A stretch of 64,000 nt of DNA, taken from positions 744,001-808,000 of the forward strand of contig JAGVRJ010000013.1 of the NCBI GenBank assembly GCA_019059635.1, in the 5' to 3' direction. Of the stretch, positions 20,960 through 31,785 are shown one piece after another (the stretch's first letter is position 1; each line of letters opens with the position of its first letter). Under the pieces are notes generated by a model. The model made no database searches, was not told the origin of the DNA, and saw only the letters and a list, made by a program, of their open reading frames with translations. Source of the DNA: Proales similis (Eukaryota > Rotifera > Eurotatoria > Ploima > Proalidae). A program made the position numbers and the translations under genes.

Positions 20960-21257
20960 ATTTATCACCTAAACAGCCTTTCTATGGTCGACTAAAATCG
21001 GGCACATGAGACAGGTCGACCGCGGCCAGGCGGGAAACAGAGCTCCCGACTCCAAATGCATTAAATCGACTTTTTATTTGATTTTTATAAATGACAAGTC
21101 TTTGTGGATTTTTTTGTGAAATGTTTTCTTTCTGCCCGAGGGTTCTACAAGAGTGCGTGTGACGCCGATTCAAAATTGAAAATGTTACAAACGAACAGAG
21201 AGGCGGTGGAATAGAAAATTGAAGACGATGAATAGAGAGAACGAGAGCCGTGCGCGT

Positions 21258-22084
21258 CTATCTATTTGAAGAGGAGGATTTTGAATGCTGAGTGAGCCAC
21301 TGAAGAGTGATATCTGCTCGACGACGGGTTCATATTAGACGGGCCAGTCCCAACTTAAATGCTTCGTTCACTTACCAATGTTCTCCTGTTTCTTACACGA
21401 AATCGAATAGCAGCAGATTTCTCTGTCTTGAATGGCCGACAAGTTACTGCCGAATTGGCCATTGGCCATTAGAGCGGCTAATTGAGACTTAAACAAAGTG
21501 ACTTACAGCTCCTCGATAAGCTGCTTCTCATCAAGAGCGTTCGGAAGGTCTCGTTTGTTGCCCAGTACAAGAACCGGAATGCCTTGCAGTTGCGGCTTGT
21601 CGAGCAGGTTGTGAAGTTCGGTCTTGGCTGCGCCCAGCGTTTCTTGATTCGCTGCGTCCACCATGTAGCTGAGTCAGATTCAACAATTAGACTTGATAAA
21701 CAGAACCCTTGGAAGAGGGCGAGGCTTTACATGATGGCGTTCACACCGCGGCAATAGCGTTCCCACATGGTGCGGAATCGAGGCTGACCGCCAATGTCCC
21801 AGAGTTTGATGGTCACGTTTCCTTTGGTTATTTTGCGCATGTTAAAGCCGACCGTGGGAATCATGTCTTCGGCAAATTGACCGGACTGATGATGAGGAGA
21901 GAAGCAGTGGACAAGTGATGAAAGGGGGAGAGAGCAGGTAATAGTCACTCGATCGACTTACAGCGATCACGTTGACGAAAGTGGTCTTTCCGGAGTACTG
22001 GAGGCCGACCAGCGTCAGCTCCATCTCCTCTTTCCAGAACAAGCTCTTGATCCAGTCGAGAAGCTTTTGTATGGCGGCGAACAT
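21258..22084 (-). CDS. ARL8: ARL8 small GTPase
   Basis: ARL8 is a lysosomal Arf-like GTPase that couples lysosomes to kinesin through BORC/SKIP and to HOPS in homologues. Five exons fit: 22084-21962, 21885-21731, 21668-21507, 21446-21376 and 21313-21258 (188 residues; human 186). The N-terminal amphipathic helix is [17 protein letters not shown] with no glycine at position 2, as in ARL8, which is acetylated rather than myristoylated. GTP-binding motifs are GLQYSGKT (P-loop), the switch I threonine in [15 protein letters not shown], and GNKRD (G4); SCK lies at the G5 position. The C-terminus diverges from vertebrates (HSKSSSSNR). TTC4 lies downstream on the same strand. Confidence 0.96.
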
Positions 22085-23486
22085 TTTCAATTTCTAATTC
22101 TTCTAAAAGCCAACAACACGAGTAGACGCACGAGCAGAATTGGCCGCCGACTGGTTGCCGTAATCAGCGACGATGGCGCAGTCATATGACTAATGAGAAC
22201 AACTAGCTCGTGTACTTGTTAAAGAGAGCTCAAGCAATCATTTGTTGAACTTGAACGCACTCCATTATGATGCATCATCCTCAGTCAAGTGGACTCGTAC
22301 CTGTCTAGACCAAAATCATTCGATTTGTGCTGCTCTAGTTGCCGATTCTCATCCGAAAGTTTATCTTCCCAACTGCGGCATTGATTATGTAGCCGCTGTT
22401 GCACGCACATCGGCAAAATTATGTTCACGGAATGCAAGCCTCAGCTCGTTTTTTCGATTGTCCCGATTGCTAAATGTTAAAAATAAACAGCTTTCTCTAT
22501 TTGTTTTAAGGACTCAAGGTCCCCTTTTCTCGAAACGAATTCATTCATCTAAATATAGAGCCGTCAAACGACTGCGTTAGCCTTGTCCGCTAAATAACTA
22601 GTTAGCCGGGCAACAGGCGGACGATTCCTAATATAGGGCTAAGACTCAATTGGCTACACTGTGATCAGACGCCAGAGGGCTTTTAATGCGGAGTAAATTG
22701 GACAGCAAGCATGAATTCTCTTTCTATCTTCGGATTTACCCTTCCGCTTGAAACTGTTCACCGAACCAAACAAGCCGAGTGGGTCATCAATCAAGAAAAG
22801 ACTGCGATAACCCTAGTCCAGGCTACTTTTCAGCCTTGAAAAACCCCCCAGAGAACGGAGTTTGTTCATGGAAGCGAGAGAAAAGTGGCTGTCGCGGAAA
22901 GCTGCATTCTTCTGGGCTTTTTAGTTTGAAGTGAGTTTGCAGCCCGGCCGTGTCTCTCTTTACTTTTGGCGTTTTCATTGTTTTTGATGGAAATGGAGAC
23001 TAGGGAGAATAGGACTCAAGCGCAATTGAGATAAGAAAAGTAGAAGAGAATGTCAATAATCAAGCACGAGCCGCTTTTAAGGAAAATGCTTTCTCCTTAT
23101 GTGCCGATAACAAGTCTAACCGATTTGCGTGACTGGCCTAAGTGATTGGAATGAATTTTGAAAAATGCGACGTTTGCTTTCAGATTTTATTTCTTCAAAA
23201 AGATTTGACATAAAAAGGCGAAAATCGATGGCGAATTAAATATTCGGCGCGGAACGTGATCTAAAACAAATTTCGTGCTGTTTGCAGACAAAACACACGA
23301 ATCAATTGTTCTCGTTCTTCAGTTAATTAGCCGAACGATCGATAGAAATCTAGTTGCCCAGATTAAATTTTAAATGCAGAGAAATCGGCGTTGATGGTCG
23401 TTGATCGAAGCATGCATTTCAATGACTGAGAAATCAATCTTAGTTGTCAATTTAGAAATAGGCCGCGTGCACCGTAAGATGAATAG
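22085..23486. other. intergenic, 1.4 kb
   Basis: This is a divergent spacer between ARL8 (-) and the transporter-pyruvyltransferase fusion (+). A 112-codon plus-strand frame at 22242-22580 shows no family features and no splice support. I see no repeat or RNA gene. Confidence 0.5.
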
Positions 23487-25638
23487 ATGATGTACAGAGC
23501 GAGCAGCAAATTAACTGAGACGAGCTCAGGCTCATCGCAGCTTCATTTAATCTGCTCTGTGCTCGCCTGGTTCGGTCTCAATTTGCTGGCTGTTCTTGTA
23601 TCCAAGTCTTTTCTCAACCAGGTCGACAATCCGCTCCTGCTCACGCTCTTCACCTTTTCGATCGGATTTCTCATTCGGCTGGCTGTCTGCTGCAAAGAGC
23701 CACATCCGCCCGCCGCAATATTCGTGCTGGCATTGCTGAACGTGAGCGCAATCTTTCTAAACAATCTGGCCCTCTCGCAATCAAGTGTAGCGCTCACCTA
23801 CATGATAAAAGTAAATTGACTGAGACACGATTACTTGCGCAACAATATAAGAATTCATTTGCGACTCTTCAAAGGCAACTGAGCCAGCGTTTGTTCTGGC
23901 GATCGCGTTCATCGAATTGAGAGAGAGCGCCACTTGCATGCTGGTTGCCACCATACTGCCAGTTTGCCTGGGCGCTCTGTTGGTTGTGATTGGCGAGATG
24001 CACTTTACCTACGTGGGCCTGCTCGCTGCTCTACTGTCAAATGCCGCCTGCACCTCTCGCAGTGTCTTGTTCAAACAAGCCGGATTCAAATCGGCCAGCA
24101 GCTTTCAAGTCTATATCCAAATGAACTTTTACTCTTTTATTTTTTCATTTCCTTTGATGACTTTCTACGTTTTGAACAACACCGCCTCCATTGACTTTTT
24201 GCGATCGTCAGACAAAAGTCGAAACCAATTGGTGGCAGCGTTGGCACTGGCCAGCTTGGCAACGTTTCTCTACAACCTGTACTCGATTCGTGTTCTATCG
24301 GCGCTCTCGTCCCTCTCTCATTCGTTGTTGAACATCCTCAAACGAGTGCTGACCATAATCGTTTCTCTCCACTATTTCGGCACGCCAATCAGCGGCCTTC
24401 AAATATTAGGAATCTGCACCACTAATTTGGGCCTACTGGGCTACGCAAAGCTAAAATCAAGTGGCAGCTGTTCACGCGCTAGTCCAACAGATCTTCGCCA
24501 AAATAGCCGCCCCAGACTCATTTGGACAATCACGCTGGTCGTGGCCGTCTTCGTTCTTGCGAACAGCGTCCAGAAAGACAAACATGTGCCAATAGAAAGA
24601 GAAAGGAGAATTTGCTTGGCCAAGATTCAGCGCGAAATTGTAGACAAGTATCGACCGGTGTTGGAGAAGCACAAATCTGCGGTTTTATACGACGTGCCAG
24701 GTCACGAGAACTACGGCGACACTCTCATCTGGTAGCAGCAGTTTGAATTTTTAGAAACGCGAAAATTCTCATCAACGCTTTAAAGGATCGGCGAAGAGCG
24801 GCTGATGAAAGCGCTCGGTGTGAACTTGCGAGCCGTCGTCTACGGCGAACAGTTTCAGTTTGGCAACACTCCGCGTGTCGACTTTCCACTGCCGAACGAT
24901 GCGGTTCTCTTGCACGGGGGCGGCAACTTTGGCGATCTCTACCGCTCTCACACGACGCGGCGAGACCATGAGCTGGCGAAAATGAACATCTGGAACCACA
25001 CTGTGCTCGTTCTGCCGCAAACGATCAGCTACATGTTACCGTTGAACGCTCTACGCGACAATCGGTTTTATGAAAAGCTTCAGAATCTGGTCCTCAGCGC
25101 TCGCAGTCAGTCGTCCTATGATCAAGCGAGGCGGTATTTTAAAAAAGCGAGAGTTATTGCCGTTCCTGACGCGGCATTCATGATCGGCGCGTTGAAGCCG
25201 GCCTTCGAGGCCAAAGTAGACGTTTTGCTTTTGGTCAGAAATGATCCAGAGTCCAGACATTCGCCGAGTAGATGGCTTGAAGCGATTTCGGTTTTGAAAA
25301 GCGCCGGCGTTTCTTCGCTCAAAACCGACTGGTTCGAACACCAACTTCCGGGCATGGGAGACAAGAGCAAACTGTTGAATGCGCGCCTTGAGCTCGTCAA
25401 CTCGATCATGTCCCAAGGCCGCGTTGTAATCACCGACCGACTTCACGCCAGCATCTTCAGTGTGCTCATCGGTCGGCCTCATATAATCGTCGCTGATAAA
25501 TTCGGCAAGATAGAGCAGACTCGAGAGCTGGCGTTCAGAGGCAAGCCAGAGTGTCACAACAGGCACATAAAAGCCTACAACGCTTCAAATCCAGTGGAGG
25601 CGGCTCGCTTGGCCGTTAGACTTGTGAGAGAGAGCTAG
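23487..25638 (+). CDS. TPT-family (PEP-translocator-like) transporter fused to polysaccharide pyruvyltransferase
   Basis: Three exons (23487-23810, 23875-24731, 24786-25638) encode 677 residues. Residues 18-335 contain ten hydrophobic helices of the drug/metabolite transporter fold, with the TPT/SLC35E hallmark SLLNILKRVLTIIVS in helix 9 and KATEPAFVLA in helix 4. An eleventh helix (about 350-367, WTITLVVAVFVLANSV) leads into a polysaccharide pyruvyltransferase domain with YDVPGHENYGDTLIW, HGGGNFGDLY (about 437-446) and ITDRLHASIFS, whose histidine (about 614) sits at the conserved catalytic position. With ten helices and cytosolic ends, helix 11 would place the enzyme in the lumen. Both modules share exon 2, so the fusion is genuine. 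Plant plastid PEP carriers belong to the TPT family and pyruvyltransferases use PEP. I infer Golgi PEP import coupled to glycan pyruvylation; the acceptor sugar is unknown. Confidence 0.88.
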
Positions 25639-25662
25639 CTACAAGACAAATAATTGGTTGCG

Positions 25663-25668
25663 AATAAA
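25663..25668 (+). terminator. polyadenylation signal AATAAA (fusion gene)
   Basis: A canonical AATAAA lies 25 nt after the stop codon of the transporter-pyruvyltransferase gene, giving a very short 3' UTR. Confidence 0.6.
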
Positions 25669-25871
25669 ATAGTTTAGATTATGCAAACTTGAATGCTTTT
25701 AATGAGGAGGGGAGTGAAAAAGTTGCCATGGTTACAACTCAGCTAAAATACAGCCACAATCACAAAGGCGTCCAAAAGTGCAAGCACTTTGGCTCTGCGA
25801 ACGCATTGAAATTTCTGACCTGCGTTTGATTCTTGCCTTTGATCAGCCGAACCGAAAGATAGAGAGAAAAG

Positions 25872-27695
25872 ATGGTAAGCCGAGCTGCAGTCTCGAGTGC
25901 TCAAGTTGAACCTAATTCGCTTCAAATTTCTAAAAACTTTGAAAAGCCGCCGAAAAAGAAGAAGGGAGGAAAGAAGGCGGCGAAAAAGACTTCGACAGTG
26001 ATCGAAGGTCTATCGACCGACCAGATGAGCAAAGAGCAGGTTGGTTGCATTTGGAGGAGAACAGGATCGATCGACGATTAATTCGGTTTTAAAAAGCTTG
26101 AGGAACACATTGTGAGCATCCGCGAAGAGCTTGACCGCGAGAGAGAAGAGCGCAACTACTTTCAGCTGGAGAGAGACAAGATAAACACGTTCTGGGAGAT
26201 AACGAAGCGTCAGCTCGAGGAGAAGAAGGCCGAGCTGCGCAACAAAGACCGCGAGATGGAGGACAGTGAGGAGCGGCATCAAGTCGAAATTAAAGTCATG
26301 AAGCAGAAAGTCAAACATTTACTGTACGAGCATCAGAACAACTTGGCGCAGCTGAAAGCGGACGCGCAGCTCGAGCTCAAGGTCAACTCGGAGCTAAACG
26401 ACGAGACTCAAGTCGGCCTGCGCAAAGAAAAGAGACAATTGAAAGTGCAAATGAAGGAAGAAGAGCTGGCACACGAGGACGTAATTCGCAATCTGAAAAA
26501 GGTTCGCACTCTGACCGCATTCTGAATCAAATAATTTGCTCGCTGATCTGACCGCTTTCTGCACACAGAGCCACGATGCGTACGTGACCAGCCTGCGCGA
26601 CAATTTCCAAAGCCACGCCAAAGAGATCGAGGACAAATACGAGAGGAAGCTGAGAGAGCTGCGCGACGAGCTTGACATCAGACGCAAGACTGAAATCCAC
26701 GAGATCGAAGAGCGAAAGAACAAGCAGATAAACGACTTGATGGCCAATCACGAGAAAGCGTTCAGCGAGATCAAGAACTATTACAACGACATTACGCTCA
26801 ACAACTTGAATCTGATCAACAATCTAAAGGTTAGTTTGTTGGCCGTTCGTTCTCAAATCAAGCCAGAACTAATCGAAATCGATCGTGCAACCAGACCGAA
26901 ATGGAGCATTTGAAGGAGCAGAAAGGAAAACTAGAGAAGCAGGTGGCCGACTTGCAGACAGAGAAGAGAAAGCTCACCGAGCCGCTTGAGAAGGCTCGCG
27001 AGCAAGTAAAAAAGCTTCAGCGCGACTTGGACTCTTATGAGAAAGACAAAGCTCTGCTTGCGGTAATTTGCGCTATCTCGTTTATTTATGAGCCTCGTTC
27101 ACGCTGCGATCTGCTAGTCGACCCGAGCTCGCCTCAAAGAGTTGGAGAAGAAGCATTCGCAGCTCGAATGGGAGCATGAAGTGCTCACGCAACGCTTCCA
27201 GTCGACTGTCAAGGAGCGAGACGAGCTCTATGCCAAGTTTGTCAAGGCGGTTCAGGACGTGCAGCAAAAGAGCAATCTGAAGAATCTGCTGCTGGAAAAG
27301 AAGCTCGGCACTCTGTCCGAGTCGCTTGAAAAGAAAGAGGCGCAGCTGAACGAAGTCCTCACTGCGTCCAATCTCGACCCGTCGGCGTTGAGCGTAGTGA
27401 CCCGCAAGCTCGAGGTAAACTCAGACGTGTGCACTTGTTCCCAAACGATTGGCAAAACTGATCGCACTTGCTAAAGGACGTGCTCGACTCGAAGAACAGT
27501 GCTATCAAAGACCTTCAGTACGAGTTGGCGCGAGTCTGCAAGGCGCATAACGATCTCCTGCGAACTTATGAGGCCAAGCTGGCACAGTTCGGAATTCCGG
27601 TCGAAGAGATCGGTTTTAAGCCGCTGGAGAGCACCATGAGCACCGGACAGCAGCTCGGAAAGGGCCCATCTGGTCTGGTCTCAGCGCCAACCTAA
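25872..27695 (+). CDS. GAS8: DRC4/GAS8, nexin-dynein regulatory complex subunit
   Basis: DRC4 is a coiled-coil subunit of the nexin-dynein regulatory complex on axonemal doublets, required for motile cilia and flagella. Seven coding exons fit: 25872-25874 (the ATG alone), 25947-26039, 26097-26501, 26569-26829, 26895-27062, 27118-27414 and 27477-27695 (481 residues; human 478). Splicing directly after the ATG gives [15 protein letters not shown], matching the lysine-rich family N-terminus, then [16 protein letters not shown] and [20 protein letters not shown]. The rest is nearly continuous coiled coil, including the strongly conserved [20 protein letters not shown]. The C-terminus [19 protein letters not shown] and SGLVSAPT match the family end. 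Confidence 0.96.
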
Positions 27696-28069
27696 ATGTT
27701 AAACAAAATCTCTGCCTTGTTCACATTGAAATTTACTCACAGCACAAATGGAGTCGCCAACTAGCCACCATTGGCCTCTTAAATTTCAGAGGACTGACTT
27801 GAAATAAAACCAAAAGAAAGCCGCTATTCTTCTTTGATTGGGGGGAAATGAGCATATTTGATGACAAATGTGGAGAATGAACGCAGACAACATCAGAAAG
27901 ACATTTACGAGAACAATTGCGCAATAAATTCCCGCCCTGACGTGTACTATGCGAAATGAGGCGCAATTATGTGTGCGGTAGGGCTAGATGCTGCTTGCGC
28001 AACGAATTAGACGTTTAGTTAAAGCACAGCGCAAATCAGCCTTGAAATTTAGACCAACAAAGCCTGAGC
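27696..28069. other. spacer DRC4 / RAB18
   Basis: This stretch holds the DRC4 3' end, with AATAAA at 27803-27808 on the plus strand, and presumably the RAB18 promoter. I see no gene. Confidence 0.5.
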
Positions 28070-28920
28070 ATGGACGATGACATACTTACAACCCTCAAAA
28101 TCCTCATCATAGGCGAGAGCGGAGTGGGCAAGTCGAGTTTGCTGCTTCGCTTCACCGACGATCTGTTCGACCCTCAGCTGTCGGCCACCATCGGTAACTG
28201 TCCCTTAGCAGACTCTTTCTCTCGCATCCGACAGAGTGCCTAACTGCCAGGCGATGAGCAGGCGTTGATTTCAAAGTGAAAACCATCGATGTCGACGGCA
28301 ATGTCGCCAAACTGGCCATCTGGGTAACAAGCGTTTGCCTCTGCTTTGACAGATTGGGGTCTATTCGACGTTGCGAAATTAGGACACGGCCGGCCAAGAA
28401 AGGTTTCGAACACTGACGCCCAGCTACTACAGAGGAGCCCAGGGTGCCATTCTCGTCTACGATGTGTGCAACCGAGAGACGTTCACCAAACTGAACGTTT
28501 GGCTCAACGAGCTGGAAACGTTCGCCAACAAGCCGGACATGGTCAAAATGCTGGTCGGCAACAAGATCGACAAGGTAGCAATGTGGACTGATTTAAATTT
28601 GAGAAACACGACACTAAACGACACTCTAATCGACGCTAGGCCAACCGCGAAGTATCAAAAGAAGAAGGTCTTAAATTTGCGCGAAAGCACTCGATGCTAT
28701 TTATAGAAGCCAGCGCCAAAACAAAAGAGGGAGTTCAAATTGCGTTCGAAGAGCTGGTCGAAAAGGTGGTTGCCGTTTTTTTTTTGCTGATCGCCTTTGT
28801 TTAAGTAATTTCGCTTGGACACAGATACTGCAAACGCCGGGTCTGTGGGAGAGCAAGAAAGGCGGCATTCGCATGAAGAGTGAGGAAAAGCCGCCGGGCG
28901 AGGCTTGTTCTTACTGCTGA
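28070..28920 (+). CDS. RAB18: RAB18 small GTPase
   Basis: RAB18 is a Rab GTPase of the ER and lipid droplets. Five exons fit: 28070-28193, 28262-28323, 28383-28574, 28640-28765 and 28825-28920 (199 residues; human 206). It begins [20 protein letters not shown] and has the P-loop GESGVGKS, the switch I threonine in [23 protein letters not shown] and EASAKT. RAB18-specific stretches include [34 protein letters not shown] and [10 protein letters not shown]. The C-terminus ACSYC provides cysteines for geranylgeranylation. AATAAA follows at 29083-29088. Confidence 0.96.
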
Positions 28921-30423
28921 GTGTCCCTCGCCACTACTCACTTGCGCCACCACAACGAGACTGTAAATTTGCTTGACGGAACCAACAACAACTTTAAAAA
29001 CGCTCGACTGCGATCTACGCCCTGTTCGAACTGATTGTCTTGATTTTTTTTTATTCTTTTCCTCGCTGCTTTGCTCAGTGGAAATAAACGTTTTATTCTT
29101 GTCTCTTGAACAAAACGATGTTCACACATGGATTGGGATGAATGCAGCGTGGCCGCGATGGAACAGACGCTTGCGCTCATTAACAAACACTTGATGGGCA
29201 TTTAAGTTGGCATTAATTAAATTAAATGACTAATCGAAGACGAACGGCAACCAACACTCAGACAAGTGCTGTTGTCGGTCTATTCTTCTCCGACCGTCGC
29301 ATTTAGACACAGCCAGTGAGAGCAGGGACTTAAGAGAGAGAGAAGCATTAATTCTGGTGGTGTCAGCTTGTGTCAAGCAGACTCGATATGCTTCGGTTGG
29401 TTGACTTGTTTGTTTATTTGTTTAAGATAGGGCTCGCTTTTCAGGACTGGGGAGCAGTTACCTAACCAATTAGGCGCCTGGCGTTAGACGCGCGCACGAC
29501 TGCAAGCCGGTGATCGACTATTTGTATTGTCTCGGTCGCAGTTCGAGTTACCTGTCAAACGCGTCATTAAATGCGAACGAACGTGTGTACAAACAAGACG
29601 CTCTCTCTCTTTCTCTGCCCCCCCCCCCTCTACTGAATGAGTGAGCGTGTTTGTCAATGTCTATTTGTTTAATCGAATTAAAATAGAAGGCAATTAAGAC
29701 GCTTAGCATTTACACTTGACGAACATGAATCGATCTGAATGGCGAGGGCAACACGAGCGAGTATATTGAAAAGAAGTGGAGGAGCGATGCAGTGCCATCC
29801 AGCTGTGCAAGTGTCCGTGCGGACTTGAACGAGAGTGAAGACGGAAAGAAGAAGACAGAAAGTCTTCTCTTCGGGAGGCAGTTATTCGACCAATAAGCTG
29901 GATGAGCGCATAACTCACCGCTATGGCCAGTAATTGCCATTCAATTAACAGCCAACAATCACTCGGCCAGCAATAGGGACCGTTCCGAGCGATGCTCTTA
30001 AACTTGGATCGGGCAATTGACATTTCTCGAATTTCTGCCAATAATAATCTGCTCAGACTCGAGTCGACTATTCTCAGACTGCAAGAGCTCGAACACGATA
30101 CACTGTGCACCGTCTCTTAATGGCAACAAGCTTAATCGCCTCACTTATCCCTTTAATATCAATAAGAACGGCAATCATCCAGGAAATCAGTCGACGCTCC
30201 TAAATTCTCAATTGGAAACGCTGCTGATCACTGCCCCGAATGGCTGCCTTGTGTGATTGGCTCGAATCGAATCTCGGCCAATTCAGAACCGAGTCAAGAT
30301 AGAAAAAACTTTTCTTTCCTTTTTTTTTTTATTTAAAGTCGCATTTGAAATATGAGAAAGAGAAGATAAAGAAATAAAAATTGAAGGAATTTGAATAAAT
30401 AACACACAATTTGGCTAAAAGCT
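28921..30423. other. intergenic, 1.5 kb, downstream of bHLH gene
   Basis: Only RAB18 3' sequence (polyadenylation signal AATAAA at 29083-29088) and non-coding DNA are visible. A CT run followed by a poly-C tract lies at about 29602-29632. Minus-strand frames at 29703-30110 have no family features. Confidence 0.5.
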
Positions 30424-31785
30424 TCAAATGCTGAGCATCTGCGACATTTTGTCAATGTACTCGATGGCCGACTTGAGAGTCTCGGCGCGCGAGAGCTTAT
30501 TCTTGGCAAACTCGGAAATGGGCAGCACCTTGCGCAGATCCTCGAACGCTCGATTGAGCTTGAGCATGCGGCGCTTTTCTCGCATCGTCGCCTCGGCTCT
30601 TTGCATTCGATTGAGCACTCGCTTTCGCTTACGCTTGCTGCTGCTGTTGCCGCCGCCGCCTCCACAGGAGCCGTTGAGCTCGGCGTCGTTCGATTTGAAC
30701 GAGTCGTCGAGAAGTGAAGATGAGTTTGGTGACGAGAAACTCGACAAACTGTTGTGTTGATCGCGCTTGATCCTTTTGCTCTTTGACGCTCTGCTCGGCT
30801 CTCGTTCAATTGGACTGAGGCCGCTGGTGGGAAACTGCACTGCCAGTCCGTTGAGACGAGACTCGCCAACCGAGAACAGTGCTGGGTTCGGCTCAGCGTA
30901 ATACTGGTGCGCAGTCAGGTTATCTGCCGCCACTGCTGCTTCGTATTGCCGATAAGTCTGCACTCTTGCCGCCTCAATTGGATCAAAGTAGCTCGTTCTT
31001 TCGCACGCGTTCGCCTGAATCGCATCCGTATAAACAAATGCGTTGGTCATAAACTCGGCTTGCACGACATTGTCGATATGTGCGGGCACGTGGTGATTTA
31101 ATTGCTGAAAAGGCCACGCGTGCGGTCGATGCTGAAAATGCGACGAGTTGGCTGGCGGAACGAAGCCTCTGTCCAGACATGCCGACGTCGGACAATAGTT
31201 CACTTGATTTTCGTGATATGCGACCGGCGCGTAGCCGACCAGAGAATCGTAAGCTCCGGCATAGGCCAACTCTGGACTTGAATGCTTGGCGAATTGGCCG
31301 GCAAAACAATCATTGAGATAGGAGGCCTGCGACGTCGGATAATATTGCTCGACAGAGTTCGACTGGGTAGATGAATTGGCTTGCTGGGCGTAGTTGGATC
31401 CTTTTGAGCAATCGTGACTGGGCAGTGTTTGTTGATCACTTTGGGTCTCGTGATTGTCGTCATCGCTCTCGTAGTTGTCGTAATCGTCTTCGTCATCTTC
31501 TTCATCGTCATCATTATCATCATCATTTTCGTCATAATCTTGCGCTTGTTGTCGTTGAATCTCAAAAGCAGAGCTTTTGCTGGCTCGATGATGCGCCACA
31601 TCACTGTTGCTGCCCTGGTTGACTGGTGAGCGCCAACCGACGAGATCAGCCGCAGCAGCAGAATGACTCGAATGACTATTTGATTCCGGTGTGCCAAACC
31701 GGCCAGGCTGCTCCATTTGCTGGGGAGACTGTTTGTCGCCACTCGGCTCGCTCGTTCCAACCATCATCATGTCGCATTTGAGCAT
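30424..31785 (-). CDS. class A-type bHLH transcription factor
   Basis: This is a single-exon protein of 453 residues. The bHLH domain is at the extreme C-terminus (about residues 390-450). Its basic region is NRMQRAEATMREKRRMLKLN, with the E and R residues that contact an E-box (ATMREKRR). Helix 1 is RAFEDLRKVLP and helix 2 is SRAETLKSAIEYIDKMSQML. The combination resembles the twist/hand/achaete-scute/atonal superfamily, but I cannot assign a subfamily with confidence. The N-terminal 370 residues are low in complexity: an acidic asparagine/aspartate tract near residues 75-115, then Tyr/Ala/Asn-rich sequence likely used for activation. A serine- and glycine-rich linker precedes the basic region. 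Long non-coding flanks on both sides fit a developmental regulator. Confidence 0.85.
   Translation of the reverse strand: MLKCDMMMVGTSEPSGDKQSPQQMEQPGRFGTPESNSHSSHSAAAADLVGWRSPVNQGSNSDVAHHRASKSSAFEIQRQQAQDYDENDDDNDDDEEDDEDDYDNYESDDDNHETQSDQQTLPSHDCSKGSNYAQQANSSTQSNSVEQYYPTSQASYLNDCFAGQFAKHSSPELAYAGAYDSLVGYAPVAYHENQVNYCPTSACLDRGFVPPANSSHFQHRPHAWPFQQLNHHVPAHIDNVVQAEFMTNAFVYTDAIQANACERTSYFDPIEAARVQTYRQYEAAVAADNLTAHQYYAEPNPALFSVGESRLNGLAVQFPTSGLSPIEREPSRASKSKRIKRDQHNSLSSFSSPNSSSLLDDSFKSNDAELNGSCGGGGGNSSSKRKRKRVLNRMQRAEATMREKRRMLKLNRAFEDLRKVLPISEFAKNKLSRAETLKSAIEYIDKMSQMLSI

Noticed and set aside
22242-22580. 112-codon plus-strand frame
   Set aside because: No homology, no splice context and ordinary composition; a chance open frame between ARL8 and the fusion gene.
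29703-30110. 135-codon minus-strand frame downstream of the bHLH gene
   Set aside because: Ser/Arg-rich translation of non-coding DNA with no motif.
31371-31629. Plus-strand hydrophobic frame (IVVIALVVVV-type) that looks like a membrane segment
   Set aside because: It is the complement of the aspartate/asparagine-rich tract of the bHLH protein, not a real helix.
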